Shown here in pieces: positions 49,426-63,660 of a DNA stretch of 64,000 bases. How positions within the stretch are numbered: position 1 is the stretch's first letter; the number at the start of each line of letters is the position of its first letter. The DNA comes from Cacajao melanocephalus (Eukaryota > Chordata > Mammalia > Primates > Pitheciidae). The translations under genes were made by a program, and so were the position numbers. The notes beneath the pieces are model-generated. The model saw nothing but the letters and a program-made list of their open reading frames with translations. It ran no database searches and was not told the DNA's origin. The stretch lies in contig CAUYLG010071387.1 of the NCBI GenBank assembly GCA_963573385.1, positions 124,001 to 188,000 on the forward strand, in the 5' to 3' direction.

Positions 49426-52089
49426 ATTTCACTTAATCAAAGCAACAAAAAAATTCTAAACTAAATGAGGAAATACGTGATTAGTATCATTTCATCATGA
49501 ACTGATTGTGTAATTGTGGGAAAGCCTCTTGCCCTATTTGGGATGCTCTGAAGTCTGAGACCATTGAATTAACCAGGTTCCTCTATGTGTCAATACATCC
49601 ATTGCTCATCACAGGATAAACTTCCCATGGTCAAACGACTCAAATGAAAGGACTCATTTTCTGGACAGCTAGTCTATTTCATGTTTACTTTCTTGAGAAT
49701 ATATATTTTCCTCTTCACACAAATATATTAATTTTTAAGGTTTTTTTTAAAGTGTAGTTCCTTCAGGGCTTTGACCCATTGTGAATGATGACTGACCCTT
49801 TCAGCATGCTCTCCAGAACACACTAAGACACCACACAGAAAAGCTGAATTTCTGAAGATGGTTCATGTGGGGAAACTGCAATTTATTAGCATCACAGACA
49901 CTGACCACCGATTCTTCTCCATCACCTGCTCTATTAATATCTCCTTTCCATTTGTTTGCACATTCACATGAATGAATGCCTGTTCTCATCATCCACCATC
50001 ACTACTCACTTGCTCATCAAAATAATGATCCTTCTTTATCCTCTCAGTACTTCCACCTGAGTACAGCACGTAACTCCTGCAGTCCTTTCTGATAAAACTA
50101 CGAGATTTTTAGAGTAGAAAATCCGCCTGCCTCCTGCAAAAATCAGAGGACTGGTTTCAAACAGCATAACAATGATTTCATTTCATTAATTAATTCATCA
50201 ATGCAATAAAACTTGTCATTTTAACTTGTTTCTGAGATTCCAATCAAAGCCTAATTAGCATAAACATTTCAACATGTGTCCTATATTAGCAGCAGGCATC
50301 AGGAAATGAAGACTTCCAGCATGGAGGGGTAAGGAGGCAGAAAAGGTCATCCCTGTAGCCAAATGGATACGTTTTTGTTAAAAATGAACCTCCAAGAAAA
50401 TGTTACAATTTGATGTACACTAGCAGTAACCCTTTGTATGGGCTTGATGAATCAGCAGATTTGCAAACTTTCCACTCTACCAGCAGGGAAACCTCTGTAG
50501 TACTCAAACCTGTCCAAAGATGTTGTGCACTGATTTATGGAGAGGGAGATTCCTGCCATGAAATGTACTTGGAAACTAGACTAAAGAGCTGAGGTAGGTA
50601 AGCCTGATAGTCCCAGCTGGAGCATAATAGTGGAAATAGGTGACAGCTGTAAAAGAGAGAATAAGTTCCTGTCTTCGAGGAGTTTTTCCAAGGACAATTG
50701 GCCAGCAAGTTGCAGGACTCAACTTGGTGTCAGAGGGTCTAGTTCAACTCCTTTGCTCTATCATTACTCCATGCAGGGCAAAGACCCTTAGGGGTACTAA
50801 CTACTTTGCTCACTTGCAGTAAGCTAGATAATTAACAGCTTGCCTCACATCCAATACAGATTTGCAGGAATATTAAATAGATTAAATGCCCACAAAGAAC
50901 AGAGGATTAGATAATAAAACTCACTCAAGGGATGGCAGAGAGGAGGTCCTATATGCATACCTTCCAGTTTTATCAGGACTCAGTTTAGGCTTCCAGACAT
51001 CATATTACAAAATGCTAGACAGCCTGACAGCAAGGGAACATGGGAGGTACAATTCTCCAATGTAAGCAGACATCCTAGCTCAGCCTCATCAAGGTCAAAT
51101 TGAAGCAGTGACGGATACAGCTCCCAGCTTTGCCCTGCAATTTTATCGATGGTGTGAGGACCCCTCCCCTTCCTCAACTCCGGTTTTCCCATTTCTCTTA
51201 TGGCTTTAGATAAGACAAAGAAAAATTCTCTCCTCGTTCACCATCTCTCACCCTGGGCTGTGGCTACCAATTTCACAGTTTTTCCTCAAAGCAATGACAG
51301 GTTACCTTAGTTTTATTTCTGAGTTTGATGCCCTCAATTTCTGCCCATTTCCTATCTATGTCAATGCAGAATTGTCTATTTTTGTTTGATGTTTTTAGAA
51401 ACATGGAAGAGAAGCCTCGGCCTTTTCCTTCAAATAACTGCTCCGACAGCTTTATGGATGGCTAGTTAGTTTCTTCCTGACCTCCCTGAGAGGTCCCATC
51501 AGCTCTAACCCAGTTTCCTTTAAATTCTATATTCCCGGCTCTGGGACAGCAGCAGACAGTTGTATCTTGTTCCATAATCCATAATTCTCAGCTTCAAAGT
51601 TCAGTGCCAAATAAGATCTCACATTGTAGGATAACCTTTTGTACCAGCCCTTCAGCAACAATTAAATCTGCTCATTCCACGATGCCTGGAAAAAACCTAG
51701 GCACGCTGCCTGTTTTCAGGTGCAAAAACGAAGCAAAACAGAACAAAATACAAAAACAATGAACAGTGACACAAGGATCTGAGGCTTCCTCTTCGTTAAC
51801 TGTTCTAGTCGGCAGAGCCAGGTGACAAAAGAAAGACCCCTAGGTGATAGGTAAGGAGGTGGCTTAGCCGAGAGGAATGTGTCAGGGCCTTTTGGGGGAG
51901 CTTTTGCTGGAGCAGAACTAAAAGCCAAACCTTAGTCTGTAAATGGAAGGTCTATAAATCCTTTAAAAACTAAGTAGGCATGGCCAGTCAGATAATGCCA
52001 GACAGAGAGCCGATGTGAGGCCCCGAAGTGACACATGACTGGTGTATGAGTGTATGGAGCTCCTCTCTGGTTTAGAAACAGACAGAATT
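49426..52089. other. Unassigned, largely repeat-free sequence
   Basis: About 2.7 kb with no confidently recognised transposon. It is more G/C-balanced at 50290-51250 and 51400-51950. Short frames exist on both strands without splice or promoter support. It could include conserved non-coding DNA. Confidence 0.4.
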
Positions 52090-52350
52090 TACTGAGCTCC
52101 CAATATGTGCTCAAGAGGTTATGAACACACCTACCATACATAGAACACCTACTGTAGGATTTACTTCTATGATACCTAATCTGTATTGCATCCTGGATCT
52201 AGTTTTGTTTACAAATGAAGAAGCAGATTGAGAGGATTTAGGAGACTTACCTAGAATTTGTGAATCGTGGCACTGGAATTTGAACCCGGCTCTTTTGATA
52301 TTAAAGCTGTGTAAAGCTATGCTCTTTCTGCTATGCTACGTTTCCTCATC
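52090..52350 (-). mobile_element. MIR SINE, inverted
   Basis: 'acaaatgaagaagcagattg', 'gacttacctagaatttgtga' and 'ggcactggaatttgaacccg', then 'gctatgctctttctgctatg', are antisense MIR from core to 5' end. One of the better preserved MIRs here. Confidence 0.8.
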
Positions 52351-54016
52351 CCACCCAAGCATCCGTCCTTTCTGTCTGCATCTGTGTGGAACACCCACCC
52401 TCGCGGGAGTACACTGCTCAGTAATTTGCCAAACACTTGCGAGCAATTAACTTACTAAAGTTCATAACTGCTTAGTGAACCAGACATCCCAATCATCCCC
52501 AATTCCCACCATAGCCCAGGCCAGTAACCACCACAGAAGGGGATTCCAGGGAAACGAAGAACACAGACCTTGTCTCCAGGGGCATAGAACCCAGTTGGGG
52601 TGACAGAGCTGCATGCACAGCACTACCTTAGGACAAAGCTAGCAACATATGCGATGTTGGATGACTGACTGCAAATTATTGTGTAAGTGCCCAAGGAGGA
52701 AAACAGTTTGGGTTAAAGTGTCCATAGAGTGCAGTATGGATGAGGGAATCTGAACTGGTCTCTGAAAACTGCTCATCCTTTGGAGAGATGGAGGGGAAGT
52801 GGTGGGACTTTCAAAATATCTGAAGATTCACAAAGCCAGTGTTGCTGAAGTGGAAAAATCATAGTGTTTCCAAGGGACAGGAATTTCCAAGGAAATTCCT
52901 TTGCCTGAAATAAATGGTGATTGCACTAGGACTAGGGAAACAGGAACTCAAAAGGGTAATGATGGATAACTCACCTAAATCAGAAGTCTCACCACCTTGT
53001 TAATTGTCCCATCTGCTAGTAAAAGAAATTCAGCAGGTGTCCCAAGGATATACATATTTATTCATTTCTAATTTATATACTGGCATTACCATCTGCATAG
53101 ACTGTATATTTTAGAATATTTTAAAAGCATAAGATACATAAATTCTAATATTTCTTTCTGCATTGAAACAGATTTTGGAGTGTGCATGTCCAATGTTACA
53201 GCTAATTTCCCAACCCACGTTCCTTCTACAGAACTTCCCAGGACCTCCCCAGGCCTTCGGGTCTCTGCTTCTGGAGACAACCACCCTCCTCATACACGCT
53301 ATATCCTCCTGCCATTTTAATATCTTTGTATGGATTTCTTCTCTCAATACAGCTAAGTTTTGTGAGGACTGAGAAATTATTAATGTGAACTGATAAACTC
53401 TGCAGCATGGAGCTAAATGTTATTTAGAAATGAGTTTATTAAAATTTTTTGTATGATTGGGGATCTTTAACCCTATAGCTGAGAGGCTGAGTGAAATAGC
53501 TGCAGAGGCCAGCAATGAATTGCTTCACGTGAGGGCGCACAGTCAAAGCCTAAGAAGATTTGCAGATAGAAGATATGCCTCTGAGGGTGGGAAATGGAAG
53601 CATCTCCCCAGAGGATGTGAGCCCATTGCCATGCTGCCAAGACACCACCACCAGGGAAGCTGCGGAGCCCAGGGTCTATGGGAAGGTTTTGCACAAAGTC
53701 ATAAATTCTACAAGGGAGCAAGAAAGAAGCCAAACTCTCAGGAGAGAGCTTCCTTCAGAGACAGGAAAGGGATTTTACCAGAGATGAGAAGAAATAACAG
53801 TCTTAGACGATAGCCCTTAATCCCCGAAGAATCAGATAAAGCAACTTGGGAGGTCAAATACATGATCTTGATCTAGGTGCAGCTTAGAATAACCCAGTAA
53901 TTGAAAAATGAAAAACTTGCATGCACCCATGGGCATACTTATAAGTAGTAGAGGTCTGAGTAGGAAAATCAGAAAAGTATTGAATTTTTCTATAATGAAC
54001 AATCTTATGGAATAAG
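52351..54016. other. Unassigned sequence
   Basis: No transposon recognised. 53457-53813 has a 118-codon frame that begins with TTG, not ATG, and shows no domain. It is not accepted as a gene. Confidence 0.4.
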
Positions 54017-54072
54017 ATTTATATTATAATATATATAATTTATATTATATTTATATTATAGTATAATATAAA
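54017..54072. repeat. (TATA/TTATA)n AT-rich inverted repeat
   Basis: Low-complexity TA-rich block whose ends, tttatattata and tataatataaa, are complementary and could form a hairpin or cruciform. Confidence 0.85.
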
Positions 54073-54394
54073 CCACAAAAGTTCAAATTAATTTGGATAA
54101 CATACAACTCTTTCGGAGATATTTCTGAGCCTCTGTGATTAAAATCAATGAATATGTTTGTTGTTTTTATTAAATTTAGATTTTTCTTTGTGATTTTTCT
54201 TCATAGAAATCATTTAGATTGTGATTTCTGTGAAAGATCAATTCAGAACATTTTCTTCCTCTTTGTTTTTGCATATGTTACAACTTGTGACTGTTAAATT
54301 TAACTGTTACCAAAACCATTAACAAAAGCACTTTCCTGGTATCCGTTTCCAAACTTGCCCCTTAAAACAATTTAAACATTGCTTAGAGTTGAGG

Positions 54395-54665
54395 CCAACT
54401 TATCCATTAGGTCACAGGTGGAGCACTTAGGGTTCACAATACCTTTAGAGGCCCGTGGAATGGTTTAATTTTCTTTGAAATCAGAATTTTTTTAAATGAA
54501 CTTTTAGGTGAAAGAAAATGTTTTAAGGCATAATATTAATATATTCATATTTATACTAATGCAGCTATAAAATATAAATTTAAGTATCTATGTTTTATGA
54601 AAGAAGTGGCCCATAAAAGGAAGAGTGCCTATGGCTCAAAAAAGTCATAATGTGCTCCTGTTAAG
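54395..54665. mobile_element. Possible hAT-type MER element
   Basis: The phrases 'ggcccgtggaatggtttaat' and the end 'cctatggctcaaaaaagtca' resemble the opposite ends of an old hAT-Charlie non-autonomous element (the gtccatgactcaaaaaagtt type). Not named; low support. Confidence 0.28.
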
Positions 54666-54689
54666 AATGGAATCTTTCTGAAATCAAGA

Positions 54690-55320
54690 TCTTATCTGTG
54701 TCACTCCTCTGTTCTGAGGGCTTAGAATTTTATTTCCTGGTAGTTAATAAAGAAGAAAAATGCAACATCTCCTACAACCCAGCCCTCATCTGGACTTCAC
54801 CTCATATCATCAGAATATCAGTTGAATTGATTTACTCCCTATTCTACTTACTATCCTAAGTCACAATCGCCTCTTCTCTCTTCTAGATGTTCCCCTCAAC
54901 AAATGCTGCATTCCTCTTTCTGGATGTAATTATCATCATCCCCTCTCCATATTTACCAATCAAGGTCCTATCTCTATGCATATTCCACATGAAAATGCCA
55001 TTTCCTCTGAGAAGCTTCCCCAGATTCCTTTCCAAAGCCTGCTCTTTATATCTGTAGCATCCTTTTCCCCACCTTCTTCATGAGCACTTAGATTGCAATG
55101 CCTAATCATTCCCTTACAGAATTTAAAATTGAACACATGTTATTGACCCCTGGTATAAGAGTCAAATATACATTTCCCCATCTGCTCTGGAGATATTGGA
55201 GGAAAGAGGCATATTCCTTTACATATTTGCTCCCTTACTCAACTCAATGCACTCTTATTACATTTGCTCATTACAAATATTCAGTGTGCTTCCTGTAGTT
55301 GAGTACACCATAGGCAATAT
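54690..55320 (+). mobile_element. L2 LINE 3' region
   Basis: Sense L2: 'tgtgtcactcctctgttctg', 'aaatgccatttcctctgaga', 'agcttccccagattcctttc', 'gagcacttagattgcaatgc', and an ending near 'tactcaactcaatgcactct'. The order corresponds to the region after ORF2 toward the 3' end. A 66-codon frame within it is chance. Confidence 0.7.
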
Positions 55321-55429
55321 CTGCAGTATTTCTGTTATCATTACTTGCTTACCACCATTTTACTAAAGGGAGAGGTAATAATTTATGATGAGGACAACTT
55401 CCTCTCAACTCCGACAGTTCCTGAAGTTC

Positions 55430-55605
55430 TTAGTGTTAGTTGTGGCAGTGCATTTTAATAGGTGGAGCACTGGACTGAGAGTCAGGAGCCCATGTTTCTA
55501 CCTTGGGTTAAGCTGGAAATTAGTAAAGCCATCCCGCCTATCACATCATCCCTCTGGGTCTTTTTCTGGCTCTGTAGAAACAGGGGAAAGACAAGTACTA
55601 GTGTC
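55430..55605 (+). mobile_element. MIR SINE
   Basis: 'ggtggagcactggactgaga', 'gtcaggagcccatgtttcta' and 'tccctctgggtctttttctg' follow the MIR order from the 5' tRNA-like head to the core. Confidence 0.6.
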
Positions 55606-56624
55606 ATGACCTTCCAGCTTTGGCTTTCTCTGGTTTTATGACCCACTGATGCTGGTCCTAAATTTGATCAAATATAAATTGCAAAAGACCTGCTAAGGCC
55701 TCCGGGAGATATAAGAATACATTCCATATGCCTGATGACTTTCTCCATAGACAAGCTGGTAGTGACCCCAGCCCTCGGGATTAAAGTCCATGAGCCACAG
55801 TCGGGCTGCCTCAGTTGACAAAGCTTTTCTTAGGTCTCTGTGTACCTAGATGTTAAGTCATTTTTACTCTCAAGCAAAAGGAATAGGAGTCCCAGGGTTC
55901 TCAGAGCAGTCTAAGAGGATGTTGAATGAAATTTTGCCTACCAGACTTGCCTCCCAAAAAAAGGTGTCAAGCAAAAGATATAGTTTTTTTGTTCCTAACA
56001 AAAGACAGACACAGGTTTTATTGAAATTCGTGCACAATTCACAGAATGACTTCATAGCCCAGTGAGAGAAGCTGTGCAAGGACTTCCTTTTGCTTGTTTT
56101 AAATCTGTATTTTAATTTGGATTTTTTAGACTTTCTTTATTCCCTCCTTTTTGCTTCAGTAACACCAAAAAAGAGACAGTTGATGACCACAGGGAATAAG
56201 ATATTTTGGAAAAATATTCTCTACTAAGTTCCCTAGAGCAGAACTTTGTATAGGTAATCTTTATGAGAACTCTCTAGTTCTCTGAGCCTGCATTGTTTAT
56301 ATTCATATTATCTAGATCTTCGCTGCCAACCCAACCTCAACAACCTGAGGGAAATCAGACCCCATGGGTTTGCTGTCCTTATGTTTCTAGCAACAACAAC
56401 AAAAAATCCTAGCTGCCATCCATCCATAGTCATGGGTTTCTAAGACTAAGGTTGAAGATGCCCTAATTCATCCGTAATCTTCATTCTCTCCCCCTTGAGA
56501 ATAATAAACACTGGGTGACAGGTGAGGCCAGTCTGAATTTGCTGACAGCCCTAAATTGAAATAAACATGTAATTAGAGTTTCTTGAATCATTTTCAGCCT
56601 GAATACCAATTAGAAAACAGTTAA
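55606..56624. other. Unassigned sequence
   Basis: No transposon recognised. A 71-codon frame at 55850-56065 has no supporting signals. Confidence 0.4.
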
Positions 56625-56850
56625 TTTTGCACCCACTATAGGTCAGACCTTTACCATGCATTTTACATTCAGAATCCCATTTAACGTATTATGCCGCCCT
56701 TTAAAATAATTTTTTATTTCATCATTTTAAGGTTGGAAAAGCTGAGGTTCAGAGAAATGACCTGTGTGTAAACACAGAACTAGGAGGAGCAGGCAAAGAG
56801 CCTGTCACAATCTCTGCCTTGATCCTATAGCATCCTAATCACAGGTATCT
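56625..56850 (-). mobile_element. MIR SINE, inverted
   Basis: 'cactataggtcagaccttta', 'cagaatcccatttaacgtat', 'ggaaaagctgaggttcagag' and 'gaactaggaggagcaggca' are antisense MIR in order. Confidence 0.75.
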
Positions 56851-57026
56851 CTCTGCTGCTTCCTACACTAGACTATGTATATAGGAGTCATATGTTATTC
56901 TTCTTTGTACTCATGCGGATAGCACAGTCCCTCTCACAGAGCTCGTACTTTTTTTTTTTTTCAGTCTTTGCATGGTATAGAACTATCAGAGAGAGACAGT
57001 TGAAGGCTGTGGTAATCACGGAGGGC

Positions 57027-57320
<294 letters not shown>

Positions 57321-58591
57321 CAAAAAGGGATTTTTGTCTGTGTAAGGGGAAGTGGTGATGTGCCTAGAAGAATGAATGGGTTTGGATTGGTGAATGAAGC
57401 TGCCCAGCATTCTCATAAGGGAATATTGCTTGTGCAGAGGCACCAGGGAACTGAAGGTATGGAACATACTATGTATGCATTGTGATAGTTCTGTTAGTCA
57501 GTGTTGGATATGAGAAATGAGAAATTACTGACTGATGGGATTAACCTGGGCTTACAAGGAACTACCTCTTTGAACGCCTAGGCTCTGGTCTTGCAATTTC
57601 TCAAACTTGCCCAAGGGCAATAATTGGTCTCACCCACACACCTCCTCCCATTTGCCATTTCCAGTACAGAGAGAGAGCTTAACTTCAAGGTGAGCTCTTT
57701 GCGGTTGATATTCTGACAAGAAGTGAGCATTGCTGTTTACCAAACTTACCCCCACTGACCTGCCTTATTCTTAGAAGGAAATAAGAAGGAAGCAGAGGAA
57801 GTTAGGAGGGGCTGATTTCAGGCACAGTCACTCATTTGGAAAAGTTATTTCAAATTGCACAAGGTGCTTCAATTGCCCTATTTTCCTGAAATTAATTCTA
57901 AATTTTATGGGTACAATTTGTTTCCCTTAAGTCTCTAATTATGCTTTTAACATTCAATCTTTCTAACTCTAGCCATTAGTGACTTAATATGGTGTTATCA
58001 GGAGATAGAGTGGAGTTAGGAGTGTGGGTGGGAATTATAAGAGCAGAAGTTGCACCTGTGCTTGTGGTGGTTTGAAATTGATGTCCCCTGGAGGAAAGCT
58101 AAAAGAAAAATCTAATAAGTCACCAAAATAGACTAAAGTCAAGTCTGAGGATTAGCATTTAAGGTATTAGGACAAGGGGCTAAAAAGAGCAGGAGAGGTA
58201 ATCACAAAGTTCCATTTAAATGTACTGAACATGGGGTGATGGTGTGAGATTCCAGGCCAAACAAGAAGAATTGGAGGAAGTGAAAACATCATCAGATAGC
58301 ATGCATAAGGTATAAAATGTTAAGACTGAAGCCTTACTTTCAGGACATACAAAAACTAAAGAAGAAGACAGGTAAGAAGTGGCTCAGAAAAATTAACCCT
58401 CCAAAAATTAAAAGCTGAATCATTGAATGGCTGGGAACAATGTGCAGAAAGAAGGAGAGAGAAGATAATCAGTAAAGCAGAGTCATTCCGTATTGAGTCG
58501 TCAGTAAGCACTGACGGGGCAGCTGCAGTCCTTCTGCCTCTTAACAGAGGAAGCTTACCAGATGGCATCTGTACCTCAACAACATCCCCAC

Positions 58592-58593
<2 letters not shown>
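57321..58593. other. Unassigned sequence with one microexon-like motif
   Basis: No transposon recognised. At 57640-57695 a good pyrimidine tract and AG are followed 25 nt later by CAAG|gtgagc on the plus strand (see findings). The rest is unremarkable. Confidence 0.35.

Positions 58594-58632
<39 letters not shown>
58594..58632 (+). repeat. (CA)n microsatellite
   Basis: About 19 uninterrupted CA units, likely polymorphic. Frames across it (58356-58680) are artefacts. Confidence 0.97.
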
Positions 58633-58689
58633 CTACCATTTGTGCTGACACAATCTGCTCCATGGTTGCATGTGATTTAAACTCAAATG

Positions 58690-59510
<821 letters not shown>

Positions 59511-59689
59511 TTAATAATTGGCTCTTAAGATGCCTAATGAGAGCTCCTCACATAACAGAAGTTCCTAGCTGGCATAGAAGGATGTATAGCTGTTGGAAAT
59601 ACAAGAAAACTAAAACTTAGTAAGGAAAGCTCCCAATAAAAGATACAAAGTCAGGGATAAGCATTGTATGTATGGTGATAGTCAAGACC

Positions 59690-59825
59690 ACATCAGGCAG
59701 AATTGCTTGGTGCCTATGGGGGTGGTACAGGAGATACAACTGCAATGAGGCAATGAATTCAGATTGTGGTGGGCCTTGATGGCCACATTAAGAATTTTAG
59801 AACTCATGCAACCAAACAAGCAGAC
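59690..59825 (-). mobile_element. L2 fragment, inverted
   Basis: 'gattgtggtgggccttgatg', followed by 'gccacattaagaattttaga' and 'actcatgc', matches antisense L2 (gtagggccttgtaggccatg, then gtaaggagtttgga). Confidence 0.5.
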
Positions 59826-61799
59826 AAAATTAAAGATTTCTGAGCAGATATTTGACATTCAGATGGTTTGTTTTGTTCTTTCAGCTTTTTGCACATGATT
59901 TGCCTATGACTTCTCCCCTTAGTATCCTGACTATCTTCATTGTCAGGAGAGGTAACAGAAAAAGAAAGCTTTTCCAAAGTTTGAGAGTTCTAAATGGTGT
60001 AAACTTTAGGAGATGTACATGCTATCCATTTTAGGAAATCATGGAAAAACTGGTCAACCAAAACTCAGACATAAATGTTCCCATCTTCTTAGGTTTGCCA
60101 TGAAAATAGTTGTCTCATTTGCACAGGTGTGCTGCCTACAAAGCTGCATTATCCACAGAGGTGTACAATAGCTAACTAAACTATGGTATGATTTGAGCAT
60201 ATGTAGGTCTACTTTTTCCAGCATCTCTGGACATAGATTTCTCTCCCACAAGAGCAAGCATGTAAAATTACCGTCCATAGCCCTGTTAGGCACTAAAGGT
60301 GAGCAGCCATACATCCCCTTCTTAGCTTGGCACCTAACCACACTTCCTTCTTGCCTCATCTTTCGAGTCTCAAAGGAGACAAAATATTTCCTTCTAATAA
60401 ATCCACATTCCAAATATTTATTCTAAATAAAACTTGAGAAGTTTGTCACATGTCCATCACAAAAACAAAACAGTAAGCTTAACAAGTGCACATTTTGCAT
60501 CAACATCTGTGCAAATTTAAGGAAATGTCATGAAATACTAAAATGGAAGAATAATCTTCCCATTTTACCTCATACTTATTCTCTCTCCTTTTGCATAGGA
60601 AACAAGTATTACTTGGGATTCACACTTCAAAAAAAAAACTTCTTTAATTCAAAGATGAACTTGAGTATGACCTCAGAGAATTCAGTACTGATGCCACGTT
60701 AGTTCTTTAATAAACTGGACTCGGCAATAACTGATCTCAAGGAAAATTCAATCAAAACCAAAGTCTTATCTTTCTTCAAAAACAGGACAGTTGAGAATTG
60801 AATGTGATGTCCTGGAAAAATCGAAGAAGAAATAACATCAAACTAGTTTGTTCTTGAAAACGAGGCAACAAGAAATTGATGCCATTTTCACCTGTCGTTT
60901 TTCTACAAAAGATCCTGGGCTTAGAAGCCATGTCACTTGACTCTCTTAAAATCCAAAACAGAGCTGGAGACAGAACAAGGAATGATCGTGGTGGCATTTC
61001 GGGGGTAGTTCTCAAGTAGAATCCAAGAAGGTCTTGGAGCCAATAATTATTAGTTATTTGAATAGGTAAAAGCTTTTAACTCAAAATACTAGTCTTTCTT
61101 CTTAATTTCTCCTTCATTAAATGTAGTAAAGGAGAAGAAGGTATGGGAAATTAAGAAAAGATAGATACTTTGCAACTTATTTTTAGTATCCTGCTTAGTC
61201 ATATCTGTTATGAAAAAGCAGACCTGGCTTGCATTGTGTCTCTTTTCATGACGTTATACATGGGTAGTTAAAAAGCCAATTTCTAAGGAACTAGAAAGAT
61301 CTTACACATTTACCTGGTTATATTACATTCCCAAATAACTTTTAAAAAACAAAACAAAAAACTAGCTTTAGTAATAAATTCTGTAATTTTTTTTCATAAA
61401 ACGAATTAAAACAAGGTTCAATCTAGTCTAGCCATATGATATCACTCTTTTTCAGTTTAGTGACATAATTTATTGAATCGGAGAAAGTATGAAATTTTGC
61501 AGAATTGGCATACATTTATCTGTTACAGACCATAAAACAAGTTTATGCATGTGAGTGACATACATCTGTCATGTGAATCCTGGCAGAAAAAAAATACAGC
61601 ATGTTAACAATATCAGGTTGTCAAAGAAAGAAGGACTGTAAAGTAAAACAGAGGTATCTGATCAATCACAGAATACATAATTAAACATGTTCTTTCTTAT
61701 GAAATTTGCATCACTGAACTAAAAAGACTTAGAAAACACTTACCAAATTAGTTTAACCCACAACAAAGTTTTCATCTAATGGAATCAGTCTTATGTTTA
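59826..61799. other. Unassigned sequence
   Basis: No transposon family recognised. Short frames (60054-60426, 60776-61015) show no domain or splice support. Confidence 0.4.
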
Positions 61800-61918
61800 A
61801 TTATTTTATTTTATTTTATTTTTTTAACTTTTAAGTTTGGGGTACATATGCAGGTTTGTTACATAGGTAAATGTGTGTCATGAGAATTTCTTGTGCAGAT
61901 TCATCACCCAGGTGTTAA
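61800..61918 (-). mobile_element. L1PA/L1PB LINE 3' end, inverted and truncated
   Basis: (TTTTA)n tail, then 'taagtttggggtacatatgc', 'aggtttgttacataggtaaa', 'tgtgtgtcatgagaatttct' and 'tcatcacccaggtgttaa'. This is the antisense of an L1 3' UTR terminus, only about 100 bp long. Confidence 0.85.
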
Positions 61919-62079
61919 AAAATGTCTTCTAACTTGGACTTCCAAGTAAAAGATTATTAATCAATAAACAAAAGAAAAGTAATATTATTATTGATTACTG
62001 AATAAAACACTAAATCAGTCCACTAAATATGACCAGTGTAATAAGTTGTATTATAAGAACTATGTGAATGACTATTCTT
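61919..62079. other. Unassigned AT-rich sequence
   Basis: Nothing recognised. Confidence 0.4.
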
Positions 62080-62260
62080 GGAGATAGAAGAAATATGATT
62101 TCTATTCTTGAGGAACTCTCATTTTAATGGGAGAGACAATTCTACTGTGGCAAAGACCATACTAGTACATGTGAATGATGTTATGTAAAGTCAAAGGAAG
62201 GAAACTGACTCCATGATAGTGATCCAAAGATGAGTTTTCAAACTAACAGTCTTGAATCAT
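62080..62260 (-). mobile_element. Possible L2 fragment, inverted
   Basis: 'ttgaggaactctcattttaa' followed by 'tgggagagacaattctactg' resembles antisense L2 (tggagcttacattctagtgg, then gggagacagac). Confidence 0.45.
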
Positions 62261-62869
62261 GAGAGAAATCCTGACAGTGAGGCAGCAGGATCGAAATAGA
62301 GAGAGGAAAATGGCATGCCATCTCAGGAAATCAAGCACCATCTTTTCATGGGCAAAAGCCCACAAAGTTTTCTAAAATCAAGTATATCCAGTAAGGACAC
62401 ATCAGGAAATACGGTAAAATTGTGATAATCTGAGTAAAGTGTAATGAAGGGTCTATTTGTAAATGTGTGTGCCGGGTGTTGAGAAATGACAAGTGATAAT
62501 GCATGTATCCCAGAACTGAAGGGCTACAGGGGAGGAAGAAGTAGCTGAAATCCAGAAGTAGAGCCTGCTTAGCAGAACTGGAGACCTGAGACTAAATTTG
62601 AGGGTGCAGTCCACCCACTGCAGCACTGCAGGAAGGAAACAAGAAGGACAAGTATTCCTAACCTCACTCTTCTCCTTCCTGTCGACCTACAGTACCCCCA
62701 TCCGTTAAAACCAACCTGGAGCCAGAGGGAAAGGGAGCCAGTTGAGGTAGTCTCTTTTGATCAGAAACCCTCATCACAGAGCAGACTGGAGAAGGATGGG
62801 GTGCATGTCTGGAGGACAATCTTAGATGCCCACGACAGAGTGGGATAGCCTGGGACCAGTCCCCTGAAA
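62261..62869. other. Unassigned sequence
   Basis: Nothing recognised with confidence. Confidence 0.4.
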
Positions 62870-63130
62870 GTTCATTAGATTATTTCACCTCTGAAGTCTC
62901 TGTTCATAGTCTCTCTCTTCCTTAAAGCCTGTCCAGATCTCCTTAGAATCAGCTACTACCTCTTTGTGATTCTCAGACCATCTTTTCTTTACATTTAATT
63001 ATTACTTTATTGTAACGTAGATCACAGTCAATTCGGTGTGTATTTGTCTCCCTAAGTAGATTCTGAGATCTCCTAGGAAAAATGTCACGTGTCTGATTCA
63101 ACTTTATGCTTCTGGTGCCCCGAATGGATA
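62870..63130 (+). mobile_element. L2 LINE 3' region
   Basis: Sense L2: 'ccttaaagcctgtccagatc', 'catttaattattactttatt', 'gtgtatttgtctccctaagt', and 'agattctgagatctcctagg' (the tagactgtgagctccttgag motif). Truncated before the terminal motif. Confidence 0.65.
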
Positions 63131-63452
63131 AATGATCATCTACTTTTTGTTACAGTATGTAAATCATTGCATCCATCATCTGAATCATTCACCCTATCAG
63201 GGAGCTGCACTTGGTATGAAACCTACTCTACACATTCTCACCACTTTCAATGTATCCAGATAACTTGCTCATGCACCTGAAAAGAAGAGATTATTTTATT
63301 ATCCAGATGATACACAGAAGTAAAGTGCAAAAAATTATCCAGGAACCAACAAGACTGCCAAATGGTTGCTGTACTGCAGATATGTACTAGTGAGCATCCT
63401 ACTTATTAACTAACTCAATAAATACAAGCATTCAAACTATTAAGAGTGAGTT
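63131..63452. other. Unassigned sequence
   Basis: Possibly a very weak antisense MIR near 63275-63350; not called. Confidence 0.35.
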
Positions 63453-63592
63453 TTAATATTTTCTAAATGGCTATTCTATGTCAGATGTCTGTGCTAAGCA
63501 GTTTCACTCCTGTGTCTGGTGAGATGGTCACAACAACTACAAGGGGTAGGAGATTGTTATCTCATCTTGTAGATGACACAATGTATTATGTT
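63453..63592 (-). mobile_element. MIR SINE fragment, inverted
   Basis: 'tatgtcagatgtctgtgcta', 'gcagtttcactcctgtgtct' and 'gttatctcatcttgtagatg' with 'acaca' correspond to the antisense MIR 3' half. Confidence 0.55.
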
Positions 63593-63660
63593 CAATTGAG
63601 ATTGGCTTCTCACCACACCAGACTGACATTTTTTCTTAATCTGAGACATACGTAAATGGG

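Noticed and set aside
53457..53813. 118-codon open frame in a G/C-richer patch
   Set aside because: Begins with TTG, not ATG, and has no recognisable domain, promoter or flanking splice sites.
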